The translations under genes and the position numbers were made by a program. Positions 26,541 through 34,456 of a stretch of DNA of 64,000 nt are shown here, piece by piece. Source of the DNA: Aquibacillus halophilus (lineage in GTDB: Bacteria; Bacillota; Bacilli; Bacillales; Amphibacillaceae); NCBI RefSeq assembly GCF_009649745.1, contig NZ_WJNG01000008.1, positions 62,001-126,000 on the forward strand, given 5' to 3'. Position 1 is the first letter of the stretch. Each line of letters opens with the position of its first letter. The notes below the pieces were generated by a model that was not told where the DNA came from, searched no databases, and saw nothing but the letters and a program-made list of their open reading frames with translations.

Positions 26541-27752
26541 ATGCATAGCTTCTTACATGAACAATCTTCAAAATATCAAACAATTAAACATGTCTATTAT
26601 TGCATTCATAAGTATGGGCCACTAACAAAAGGTGAATTGCTAGAGTTAACGAAAATTAAACGAACCACGCTGGTGCGTCATTTAGAAGAACTAATGAATA
26701 GTAATTATATTCAAATCAGTCAATACGACAAATCAACTGGTGGAAGACCTCCTGCTCTATATCAAGTTAACCCTAGGATTAACTACATCATAGGGATTGA
26801 TTTATCCAGAACAAAAACAGATATTTTATTACTAGATTTAAATTTCAAAACAGTAGATAGCTATTCGTTTCTTATGACGATAGATTATACTCCTGAAGTT
26901 ACCATCAGTCTAATAAAAACTAAAATTACCAATTTATTAAAAAGACATGATATTACCAATGAACAATTGCTTGGAATTGGTGTTGGGTCAGTAGGTCCGT
27001 TGGATAGAGAAAAGGGCATTATTCTTGATCCGCAATTTTTCCTAGCGCCTGGATGGACTCAAGTGCCTTTTGTAAAAGAATTACAAGATGCGTTTGATAC
27101 AAAGGTGTTAATAGAAAATGGAGCTAATGCAGCTGCATTAGGTGAGTATGTGTACACGTCTGTCTATCATAGTACTTATCTATACTGTATCAGCGGAATT
27201 GGTTTACGGTGTGGTGTACTAACAAATGGTCAATTTATGAAAAATAATACCGGTGACGCAAGTGCTTTTGGAGAAATGATTATTGATCTGAATCAGTCAG
27301 ATACTTATAAGAATAATACACTGTCATCGTTTATATCCCTAGATTCAATTTTAGAAGAAACAAAAAAACGAATGCTCAATGGTGAGACTTCTTTACTAAA
27401 GACTAATAGCGATAACATAACAAAAGGCAGTACTATTGAGGATTTGTTCATCGCACTTAGAAAAGGTGACACACTTATTCAGGAAGTCGTACTTAAATCA
27501 GCCTATTTTTATGGGGTCGGTTTAGCTAACATAATTAATATCATACATCCGGAAAAAATTATATTAAGTGGTAAACTTATTGATGAATATCCAAGCTACT
27601 ATGACAAGGTGATTGAAACAGCGAAGCAATATATCTACAGGTTTGACGAGGCAAAGATATCTTTTGGAGTAGGGCAATTAGAAAATGCCGTTTCCATTGG
27701 GGCTTCTGTTTTGATTTTCAACTCTTATTTTGATCGTAACCATAGTTTGTAA
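26541..27752 (+). CDS. ROK-family transcriptional repressor (NagC/XylR type)
   Basis: A 403-residue regulator. An N-terminal winged helix (KYGPLTKGELLELTKIKRTT, about residues 20-75, ending in TGGRPPALY) is fused to a ROK sugar-binding module (YIIGIDLSRTKTDILLLDL onward). It differs from the ROK kinase by the DNA-binding domain and by LSRTKTD replacing the phosphate-loop glycines, so it is probably not catalytic. AAAGGAGG lies 9 bases before ATG 26541; in-frame TTG codons just upstream are too close to the site. Its operator is unknown, but the palindromes at 11830 and 20515 are candidates. Confidence 0.87.
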   Translation: MHSFLHEQSSKYQTIKHVYYCIHKYGPLTKGELLELTKIKRTTLVRHLEELMNSNYIQISQYDKSTGGRPPALYQVNPRINYIIGIDLSRTKTDILLLDLNFKTVDSYSFLMTIDYTPEVTISLIKTKITNLLKRHDITNEQLLGIGVGSVGPLDREKGIILDPQFFLAPGWTQVPFVKELQDAFDTKVLIENGANAAALGEYVYTSVYHSTYLYCISGIGLRCGVLTNGQFMKNNTGDASAFGEMIIDLNQSDTYKNNTLSSFISLDSILEETKKRMLNGETSLLKTNSDNITKGSTIEDLFIALRKGDTLIQEVVLKSAYFYGVGLANIINIIHPEKIILSGKLIDEYPSYYDKVIETAKQYIYRFDEAKISFGVGQLENAVSIGASVLIFNSYFDRNHSL

Positions 27753-27775
27753 CTATATAATCAAGGAGGAGAATA

Positions 27776-28732
27776 TTGAAGGAAAATAATGAACGTTCAT
27801 GTTGTAGCGTAAGTCGGTCTAGTATCAAGCTTGAAAAAACAAATATAACTACATATATAAATGAATCAGACAAGCAAGATATTAAATTTAACAAGAAGAT
27901 GGTTTACTTACCTGGTGGAGAATTCTTAATGGGAACGGATGATGAAGAAGGGTTCCCCTCTGACGGAGAAGGCCCCGTGAGAAAAATAAAAGTCAATCCC
28001 TTCTACATAGATAGTCACACAGTAAGTAATGAAGAGTTTAATCAGTTTGTCGAAGAGACTGGGTATAAAACAGAAGCGGAGAATTTTGGTTGGTCTTTTG
28101 TCTTTTATAAGTTTATATCTCCTGAAATGAAAAATAAAGTACAACAATTATCTGGTACGCCATGGTGGTTTGCAGTCGAGGAAGCCTACTGGTTTCAGCC
28201 AGAGGGTCCAGAATCGAATATAGAAGAACGTATGAATCATCCAGTTATCCACGTTTCTTGGAATGATGCCATTGCGTTCTGCAACTGGGCAGGTAAGCGA
28301 TTACCAACGGAAGCAGAGTGGGAATATGCTGGACGTGGAGGTTTAGAACAGAAAAAATATCCATGGGGGGATGAATTAACTCCTAACGATGAACAGTACT
28401 GCAATATATGGCAAGGTAACTTTCCAAGAGAAAATACAGAGGAAGATGGGTTTCTTGGAACTGCACCTGTTGAAGCATTTCCACCAAACGGCTTTGGACT
28501 TTATAATATGGCTGGTAACGTCTGGGAGTGGTGTGAAGATTGGTTTACAAATCATCCTGATCGAAAAATGGACGAGAAACAAATCAATAACCAAACACCT
28601 AAAGTAACGAGAGGTGGCTCCTATCTTTGTCATAAATCTTATTGTAATCGATATCGTGTTGCTGCTCGTAGTTCTAATACAATGGATAGCTCGACTGGAA
28701 ATATGGGGTTCCGCTGTGTCATGGATGCTTAA
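27776..28732 (+). CDS. Formylglycine-generating enzyme (FGE, SUMF1 family), oxygen-dependent
   Basis: A 318-residue cytoplasmic FGE. The copper-binding active-site cysteine pair is present as C285 and C290 in GGSYLCHKSYCNRYRVAARS, with the spacing of human C336/C341, followed by SSTGNMGFRC. Other family motifs are MVYLPGGEFLMGTDDEEGFP, HPVIHVSWNDAIAFCNW, RLPTEAEWEYA and YNMAGNVWEWCEDW. This is a true FGE rather than an EgtB-like relative. It oxidises the CxPxR cysteine of sulfatases using O2. The start is TTG 27776 after AAGGAGGAG. The N-terminus carries CCSVSR, resembling the sulfatase recognition motif. Confidence 0.93.
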   Translation: MKENNERSCCSVSRSSIKLEKTNITTYINESDKQDIKFNKKMVYLPGGEFLMGTDDEEGFPSDGEGPVRKIKVNPFYIDSHTVSNEEFNQFVEETGYKTEAENFGWSFVFYKFISPEMKNKVQQLSGTPWWFAVEEAYWFQPEGPESNIEERMNHPVIHVSWNDAIAFCNWAGKRLPTEAEWEYAGRGGLEQKKYPWGDELTPNDEQYCNIWQGNFPRENTEEDGFLGTAPVEAFPPNGFGLYNMAGNVWEWCEDWFTNHPDRKMDEKQINNQTPKVTRGGSYLCHKSYCNRYRVAARSSNTMDSSTGNMGFRCVMDA

Positions 28733-28768
28733 GGTGACTAATTTAATTTCACCCTTTACATTTCGGCT

Positions 28769-28861
28769 ACACTAGAAGTAGAAAACAGTGATTTTGAAAA
28801 ACTCCTTGGTCGCCCAGCGACAACAGTAAAAGAAGGGCTAAGTCTCTTATTGAATAAATAG
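28769..28861 (+). pseudogene. Right copy of the direct repeat: isolated 3' end of qorB
   Basis: Encodes TLEVENSDFEKLLGRP, then ATTVKEGLSLLLNK and a stop, the last 30 residues of the qorB product, with nothing homologous upstream. Six of 93 bases differ from 155-247, mainly at third codon positions. A terminator starts 7 bp after the stop, so this is probably the native end of the chromosomal gene displaced by island insertion. Confidence 0.88.
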
Positions 28862-28867
28862 AAATGA

Positions 28868-28934
28868 GGGTGCCTAGTCACTTCCCACGTTATTGTCGAC
28901 TTCGACATATCTTGGAGGAGACTAGGCCCCTTTT
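28868..28934 (+). terminator. Terminator/hairpin with TGTCGACTTCGACATAT core
   Basis: Outer arms GGTGCCTAGTC and GACTAGGCCCC followed by TTTT, with the inner palindrome TGTCGA-CT-TCGACA. A related element is at 63510-63568. Confidence 0.75.
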
Positions 28935-28946
28935 GGTTAGGCATAT

Positions 28947-29432
28947 TCATGGAAATTGCACTTCCGAATATATCTGAACTAAATAGTCGCGAGGAGTGCC
29001 ATAATACAGAAGCTGTCTATATTGAGGATAACTAGAATGATAATAGATATAGATTGGTGCATCAAGGAGGTTAGGGTAGTAGGAAAAAAACTGCTGGTCT
29101 CCATATAGGATTCCTTTTAGTGCTGTATCCATCTCTTTTTTGAATATCTTCAAACGGAATTCTGCTTCATCCTCGCTAAATTCTCCCTGATCTACATATG
29201 CATTTCCAACCAAAGAAAACCGGCACTGCAAATCTTTTTTCCATTCAGCCAGTACTTCATCCCGCATTTCCCAGTTGATATCGCGATAATGATACACATA
29301 TCCAGTCGCTAAAAATAATTGCCCGGTAACGTCAGAATGAGTGAGCGTATATTTCCTCCCTTCGATCGGTTGTGCATGAGTAGCAGGGGGAATTATCTTC
29401 ACAGATAATTTTTGTGGGATAAATGTGGACAT
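28947..29432 (-). CDS. Staygreen family protein
   Basis: A 161-residue protein similar to the staygreen (SGR-like) family proteins found in Bacillaceae. Recognisable blocks are MSTFIPQKLSVKIIPPATH, YTLTHSDVTGQLFLATG, YGDQQFFSYYPNLLDAPIYI and YPQYRQLLYYGTPRDYLVQI. Plant SGR proteins act as Mg-dechelatases in chlorophyll breakdown; the bacterial role is not settled. GAAAGGAG lies before the ATG. It marks the return to ordinary chromosome beside the island. Confidence 0.85.
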   Translation of the reverse strand: MSTFIPQKLSVKIIPPATHAQPIEGRKYTLTHSDVTGQLFLATGYVYHYRDINWEMRDEVLAEWKKDLQCRFSLVGNAYVDQGEFSEDEAEFRLKIFKKEMDTALKGILYGDQQFFSYYPNLLDAPIYIYYHSSYPQYRQLLYYGTPRDYLVQIYSEVQFP

Positions 29433-29755
29433 AGATTTCTCCTTTCCAGAGAGTAGTAAGCTGTCGTAGATATTTCCACTGATTGTTGCATAAGAGAATT
29501 CACTCCTTTAATAAGTCTATGTGTATTCCCTTCAATAATTTATTAATTATCTGTGCTATCAAATCGGTTCTAGAGATATTACGTCTGGAAATGTTTCACT
29601 CAAGGCATATTCTTCAAATGGAAACGGGACCGACATTTAGAAAGTAACAATTTCAATTTATAAAATAGTTGCCATTGCTGAAGTAGATAAGGGTAACGGA
29701 AATTATGCGCCCTATGAATGGTGCTTACTAGTATTTATAAAATTTAAAGGATTAT
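29433..29755. other. Intergenic stretch without a gene
   Basis: About 320 bp between the staygreen start and the terminator before DUF805. I see no coding frame with a ribosome site and no repeat. Confidence 0.5.
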
Positions 29756-29791
29756 GGGAACGGCTAACATGCTACTCACGCGTTCCTTTTT
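29756..29791 (+). terminator. Terminator-like hairpin upstream of the DUF805 gene
   Basis: GGAACG and CGTTCC arms with an 18-nt loop, then TTTTT. Confidence 0.5.
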
Positions 29792-29859
29792 AAGCCTCTT
29801 TTTCCGTCCAATATGTTACTCTATTATCATACTGTATTAATGACAAAGGGGGGATGACA

Positions 29860-30207
29860 ATGGAATGGTATCTCAAAGTAATAAAAAATTATGCCGTGTT
29901 TGATGGAAGAGCAAGACGAACAGAATACTGGGTGTTCACCCTGATTAATGTAATGATCGGCGTAGTCCTTGCTATCCTGGAAGCAATTAGTGGTCTTTTT
30001 GGTATACTGTCCTTTTTTTATTATTTATTTATTCTTATACCAGGTATAGCAGTTACGGTTCGAAGGCTGCATGATATCGGAAAAAGTGGTTGGTGGTTTC
30101 TAATTGGTTTTGTACCTTTTATAGGTCCTATTATTCTACTAGTATTCACTTGCCTTGATAGTTATCAATTTGAGAATGAATACGGACCGAATCCTAAATT
30201 TGAATAG
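29860..30207 (+). CDS. DUF805 family small membrane protein
   Basis: A 115-residue inner-membrane protein with three to four hydrophobic segments. The family hallmarks are clear: FDGRARRTEYWVF near the start, PGIAVTVRRLHDIGKSGWWF in the middle, and the tail FENEYGPNPK. I prefer ATG 29860 over 29854, because AAAGGGGGG abuts the earlier ATG. Function of the family is unknown. Confidence 0.88.
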   Translation: MEWYLKVIKNYAVFDGRARRTEYWVFTLINVMIGVVLAILEAISGLFGILSFFYYLFILIPGIAVTVRRLHDIGKSGWWFLIGFVPFIGPIILLVFTCLDSYQFENEYGPNPKFE

Positions 30208-30218
30208 TTGTTTACATA

Positions 30219-30265
30219 GCGCCAGGTACCACGTTTGGATAATTTCCAAGTGATGTGCCTGGCAT
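30219..30265. repeat. GCCAGGTAC/GTGCCTGGC palindromic element
   Basis: A long imperfect palindrome, GCCAGGTACCAC to GATGTGCCTGGC with an inner TTTGGA/TTCCAA pairing. It is of the GGTGCCTGGC type often dispersed between genes in Bacillaceae and may end transcription of the DUF805 gene. Confidence 0.6.
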
Positions 30266-30337
30266 TACATTAATAGTTTCACTATTTCTTAGCTGGGTAT
30301 TAATAAGTAAGAATAATTTTTAAGTAAGGTGATTGTA

Positions 30338-30703
30338 ATGCCAGTACAGTTAAAGCGAATATATGAGGACGACAATAAGCAAGATGGTGTTCGAGTTTTG
30401 GTTGATCGAATATGGCCAAGAGGTGTGGCAAAAGAAGATGCTAAATTAGATTATTGGATGAAAGAAATTGGACCATCCAATGAATTACGCGAATGGTTCG
30501 GACATGATCCTGAAAAGTATAATCAGTTTAAAAAGAAATATAAACAAGAGCTTGAAGATGGTGACCAGCAAGAAGAACTAGAGAAACTAAAGGACTTAAC
30601 AAAAAAGCATAATAAAAATTTAACGTTACTGTTTTCAGCAAAAGATGAAAAAAACAATCAAGCAAGAGTGTTAAAAGAAATATTAGATAGACAACAATTA
30701 TAA
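30338..30703 (+). CDS. DUF488 family protein
   Basis: A 121-residue protein with the DUF488 signature VQLKRIYE, VRVLVDRIWPRGVAKEDAKL, WMKEIGPSNELREWFGHDP and LTLLFSAKDEKNNQA. Cytoplasmic; function of the family is unknown. ATG 30338 has TAAGGTGAT 5 bases upstream; a GTG at 30329 is an in-frame alternative adding three residues. Confidence 0.87.
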   Translation: MPVQLKRIYEDDNKQDGVRVLVDRIWPRGVAKEDAKLDYWMKEIGPSNELREWFGHDPEKYNQFKKKYKQELEDGDQQEELEKLKDLTKKHNKNLTLLFSAKDEKNNQARVLKEILDRQQL

Positions 30704-30823
30704 TAGGTTAGTTTAATAAAAAACAAACGAGTCTGGTTCGGACGGACGGGGTCCACTTAAGAGGAAATCGCACCCTAGTTCACATGCACTGTTCCGCAAT
30801 TGACTTCACAGTATAATCTAACA

Positions 30824-30863
30824 AAAGGGCTTAGCGAGATAAATTTTGCAAAGCCCTTTTTCT
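30824..30863 (+). terminator. Rho-independent terminator after DUF488
   Basis: AAAGGGCTT and AAGCCCTTT arms followed by TTTTCTTT. The A-rich left side may let it work in both directions. Confidence 0.8.
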
Positions 30864-30935
30864 TTATATTGAGTTATTTCACTAAAGCACCCGCGGTCTA
30901 AGTAGAATTATTTACAAAAACCATAAACCCACCCC

Positions 30936-31202
30936 TTATTTCACAGGATGAGTCTGATTTACTACTTCTTTAAAATAAGAATAATAATCTTTATTTTTTA
31001 CATTATCTATTTCACTTGAGTCTCTATTTACACTCAAGTGGATAAAATAAGGAGTATTTTCTGCAACAATAACCGAAAAAATACATTTCATTTCACCTGC
31101 TGTATTATGAAAGATTGGAATATCTCCACCCTCATTATCAAATTCCTCATAGGAAAGTCCTGTTAAATTAGAATAATCATCTGTAAATTCCTGGATATTC
31201 CA
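30936..31202 (-). pseudogene. 5'-truncated or frameshifted hypothetical gene
   Basis: An open minus-strand frame of 88 residues ends in QTHPVK and has no start codon; a TGA precedes it immediately. Content such as FHNTAGEMKCIFSVIVAEN and then TPYFIHLSVNRDSSE looks like real protein. It is not listed among long frames because the start is lost. I do not recognise the family. Confidence 0.45.
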
Positions 31203-31362
31203 TCAAAAGAATCGTGTTTTTAATATGCAGAGTAAATATATTTAAATACGAGTTTCAAAAAAGAAAAACTACTCTATTATTAAACAAATTCGTTATACTG
31301 CAAACAATAAAGGAATATACTTAATTGCGAACTTAATAATAAAATTGAAAGAAGGGTATATT

Positions 31363-31698
31363 ATGGGTTTTTTAGATAAAATCTTTGGTTCCTCAAATCA
31401 AAGTAATGGTGGGGATAATGAGCCTCCTTATTATTTTGAATTTACTTATGAATATGAAGGTAAGGGTTATGGTGATGAGGGTTGGCAAACCTATAGAATA
31501 AATGTTTCGGTCGAATTTACTTGGAATGAAGATTTTGGAATGTATGAAATTAACTCATATGCTAGTTCCCCTGATGGATTTACAGATGTGGAAATTCCTG
31601 ATTATAACGAATTCGAAAACGATGTTAATTGGTCTCTTCTTGATAAGGGGATTAATCCTGCTTATATTCCAGATATTGATAAGTGGAACTTTTCCTAA
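31363..31698 (+). CDS. Small acidic hypothetical protein
   Basis: A 111-residue protein rich in Asp, Glu, Tyr and Phe, beginning MGFLDKIFGSS followed by a Gly/Asn/Ser linker and a compact aromatic domain (YYFEFTYEYEGKGYGDEGWQ, then YRINVSVEFTWN). AGAAGGG lies 6-8 bases before ATG 31363; the frame is open to 31345 but the upstream codon has no site. I do not recognise the family. The linker-plus-domain build recalls secreted-toxin immunity proteins, but nothing nearby supports that. Confidence 0.6.
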   Translation: MGFLDKIFGSSNQSNGGDNEPPYYFEFTYEYEGKGYGDEGWQTYRINVSVEFTWNEDFGMYEINSYASSPDGFTDVEIPDYNEFENDVNWSLLDKGINPAYIPDIDKWNFS

Positions 31699-32011
31699 TT
31701 AATTTGTAAGTGAATAACCACCATTAGCCACTTTTATTGCTGCGATTGTCATTTTACATGAACCAATATTCCTTATTAACGGACAGATTATCCCCATGTT
31801 TTATAACCGATTCATGAAAAAACATAAGTATGTTGGTAAGTCTTTCCCAAGTTTTGTGGGCTTAACAGATTTATTCAAGGCGGAAGGTCACTCCGTCTTT
31901 TTTGATTGCTTTCAGGTCCTTAGCATAAGGTGCCAGAAAGAACAAAATGATGCTTCACTTCTACATGTACACCAACATGTAATGAAAATTGATTTAATTT
32001 TATAGGCTAGA

Positions 32012-32048
32012 AGACTCTCTAATAAATGTTCACAAGGAGGGTCTTTTT
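32012..32048 (+). terminator. Weak terminator upstream of the TPR gene
   Basis: AGACTCTC and GAGGGTCT arms (one G-T pair) followed by TTTTT. Confidence 0.5.
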
Positions 32049-32246
32049 GTTTTGCATACATCCACCAGATGGAAAACGGAGAACCGACTTTCCAGCTAGA
32101 CCCTCACAAATTTGTCTGCTGCTACGATTACTATAATGTGGAGTTTTAGTTTAACTCGATTCCAAGACGATCGAATATGAAGTTAACTATATAAATTACT
32201 GATACTGGTGACCGAGAACACAAATTGATAGAAAAAGTGAGGAATC

Positions 32247-34352
32247 ATGGTGACAAATGAGAATGAATTAATTAGTAAATCCTATTTTCATAAGATAATA
32301 GATGGAAACAAACAAAAGCACCCGATAGAGATTTTGGGTGAGATGTACATGGATGAGATGCAGAAAGATAAGATTGATTTATCCTCTATCCGATATGCGC
32401 AAGGGGAGGTTTATTTCATAAATAATGATTATGAAGCGGCGATTTTCAAATGGGAAAATGTCTCCGATGATCTGTTGATTCCCTGGACATATAAAAATAT
32501 CGCTGATGCCCATTTTGAAATGGATTTGTTTGACGATGCGGAAGAATTCTACAATCGTGTTGAATCTAGTTCGGTTGTGTTAGAAACTGAAGTCCTCCTG
32601 CAACTGTTTTCGTTATACATAAAACAAGACAAACTCGAAAAAGCTGTCGATTCTATTAAAAGTGCCGTTCGTTTAAATCCTGATTATTCCACTGTCACAG
32701 AGATAGCACGTTCCTGTTTTGAGAGTTATAAGGACTGGGACAACGCGATTGAACTGGCAGTAAATGAGGCGATTCGAACAGGGTCACTTGATTGGTTTGT
32801 AGTGTTAGAAGACTACGCTGAGCAAGGCTTTACTAATAATATAAAACCAAAAGATTTACATCAAGTATTGGTGACTTTATTACATTTAGATACATTTCGG
32901 TTTGAAGGCCTCGTTGCAGTATTGTGGAGCAGTTATAAACAAAGTGACTTTTATTTCCTATGGCTTAATGAGATCAACCAACTTCTTCAGAATAATAATG
33001 TAGAAGATTCCTATACTTGGAAGAAACTTCCGAACATCTTTCAAGATACGTATTTGGAATTAATTAGCGGAGAGTTTTTAATAAAAGACTTTTCGAAGCT
33101 AATAGAAAGTCATCTAACGAATTGGCTTAAACTATCCTCTGCTTCAGAGACGCTATGTTCATCATCTGCCATCCTTGCATGGGATGAGATTTTTCCGTCC
33201 CATCTTGATGTTTCATTGGTTGATCAAGCAGAAACTAAGCTTGTGAATGGTCAGAGTCAAACTAGCAGACAAGATGGAATGGATCTCTATGAATCTATTT
33301 TGAATTGGGCTGAGAAACAAGGTTTATTAGATGAATTGTCTATCTATATGAAGCCCTTAATAGAAGAGTACAACATCGAAGTGGCAAGCCCTCTCAAAAT
33401 CCGAAATCTGATAAAAGATGTAATCGAATTTCTGATTGCGAAGCGGGTGGAAATGGAAGATAGCATTATCGAAACTATTAATTGGAACGAAGAACTACTG
33501 GCAAGACTCAATGGGCTAAAAAATCAGTTGAGCGATAAGGAACAGGAAGAAGCGAGAGTTATTAAAGATTCATTCTGTGACATAAAAGAGACGTTTAGAC
33601 AGCGGATGATGCTAAAGATCCCAGAACTCATTCGGAATTGTTCGGACATCGTTCAGGAAGACAGTGATTTTGGCAAACTTCATGTAAAGCTTAATGAAGA
33701 AATGAATACGCGCATTGCGGATTATCTGGAGAACACTGCATCAACTGATTTTAAGCGTGCAGTTGGAGAATGGATTGTGGAATGCGAGGGAGAATTTAAC
33801 GAAAGCCAAAGCTACTTAAACGAAATGAGTGAAACCTTTAATAACCAGTATGGGGAAGAGAAGCTTGTGCTCGCTTGTGATTTCAAAGTGTTGGATGATT
33901 GGAGTAGAGATATCGATCGTATCTCAAGGGGAATGACGCATGTTGAAAAAGCAAACATCCTACTGCGTAACAATCCATCACAGTTGGTGTTGAAAAGTGC
34001 TGGAAAACTGTTCGGTTCGATATCGAAAAATAAAGATATTATTGTAAATAAATATAAAAACTACATTGAAAGTGAAGATTATAGTCAAATAACAGAGGAC
34101 ATCATGCATCCGTTCCTACAGCAGTTAGAGTTATTTGAAGGGGCGCTCGAATGGGATGTGAAAAAGTTTTTCACAAGTCCGTTAGATGAACTAAATGATG
34201 TTACTGTGGAAACAGAGGGTGATATTGCAAAGCATAAAGATGCTCTAGCTGCGATGCGAGAAAACCCGGAAATATATAATGATCCGTTAACATTGTTTAA
34301 ATTAAAGCTTGTTCAGTATGAGTTGACGAACGAGTTGATGGTTAAGGAATAG
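32247..34352 (+). CDS. TPR-containing protein resembling a dynamin-like GTPase that lacks its GTPase domain
   Basis: A 701-residue cytoplasmic protein. Residues 40-170 contain TPR-like helices (GEVYFINNDYEAAIFKWENV and similar). From about 390 to 690 it is a long helical region (KRVEMEDSIIETINWNEELL, KVLDDWSRDIDRIS, LKSAGKLFGSISKNKDI, YNDPLTLFKLKLVQYEL). From memory these ends resemble a roughly 1200-residue Bacillaceae GTP-binding protein in which a dynamin GTPase lies between the two parts. No GxxxxGK[ST] motif is present here, so the GTPase appears deleted in frame around residues 350-390. Function unknown. Confidence 0.6.
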   Translation: MVTNENELISKSYFHKIIDGNKQKHPIEILGEMYMDEMQKDKIDLSSIRYAQGEVYFINNDYEAAIFKWENVSDDLLIPWTYKNIADAHFEMDLFDDAEEFYNRVESSSVVLETEVLLQLFSLYIKQDKLEKAVDSIKSAVRLNPDYSTVTEIARSCFESYKDWDNAIELAVNEAIRTGSLDWFVVLEDYAEQGFTNNIKPKDLHQVLVTLLHLDTFRFEGLVAVLWSSYKQSDFYFLWLNEINQLLQNNNVEDSYTWKKLPNIFQDTYLELISGEFLIKDFSKLIESHLTNWLKLSSASETLCSSSAILAWDEIFPSHLDVSLVDQAETKLVNGQSQTSRQDGMDLYESILNWAEKQGLLDELSIYMKPLIEEYNIEVASPLKIRNLIKDVIEFLIAKRVEMEDSIIETINWNEELLARLNGLKNQLSDKEQEEARVIKDSFCDIKETFRQRMMLKIPELIRNCSDIVQEDSDFGKLHVKLNEEMNTRIADYLENTASTDFKRAVGEWIVECEGEFNESQSYLNEMSETFNNQYGEEKLVLACDFKVLDDWSRDIDRISRGMTHVEKANILLRNNPSQLVLKSAGKLFGSISKNKDIIVNKYKNYIESEDYSQITEDIMHPFLQQLELFEGALEWDVKKFFTSPLDELNDVTVETEGDIAKHKDALAAMRENPEIYNDPLTLFKLKLVQYELTNELMVKE

Positions 34353-34404
34353 AGGGTCAGGCACCACAAACAGACAATTGTCATATGTGGTGCCTGACTC
34401 TATT
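34353..34404. terminator. Bidirectional terminator between TPR and MATE genes
   Basis: Arms GTCAGGCACCACA (34356-34368) and TGTGGTGCCTGAC (34386-34398) separated by 17 nt, then TCTATTTG. It sits between convergent genes and is of the GGTGCCTGAC repeat type. Confidence 0.75.
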
Positions 34405-34456
34405 TGTTATATTCATCCAAAAACCAATAATCATCTCACAGAATTGATGATCTTTA

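Noticed and set aside
248-28768. The island as an integrative conjugative element or prophage
   Set aside because: No integrase, relaxase, secretion or phage gene is present, so only an island with flanking repeats can be supported.
28947-29432. Assigning chlorophyll Mg-dechelatase activity to the staygreen-like protein
   Set aside because: Only the family is supported; a chlorophyll-related role in this bacterium has no basis in the sequence.
31796-32005. A 69-residue open frame (MFYNRFMKKHKYVGK onward)
   Set aside because: No ribosome site, composition unlike a folded protein, and it ends in a terminator-like hairpin; more likely chance or remnant sequence.
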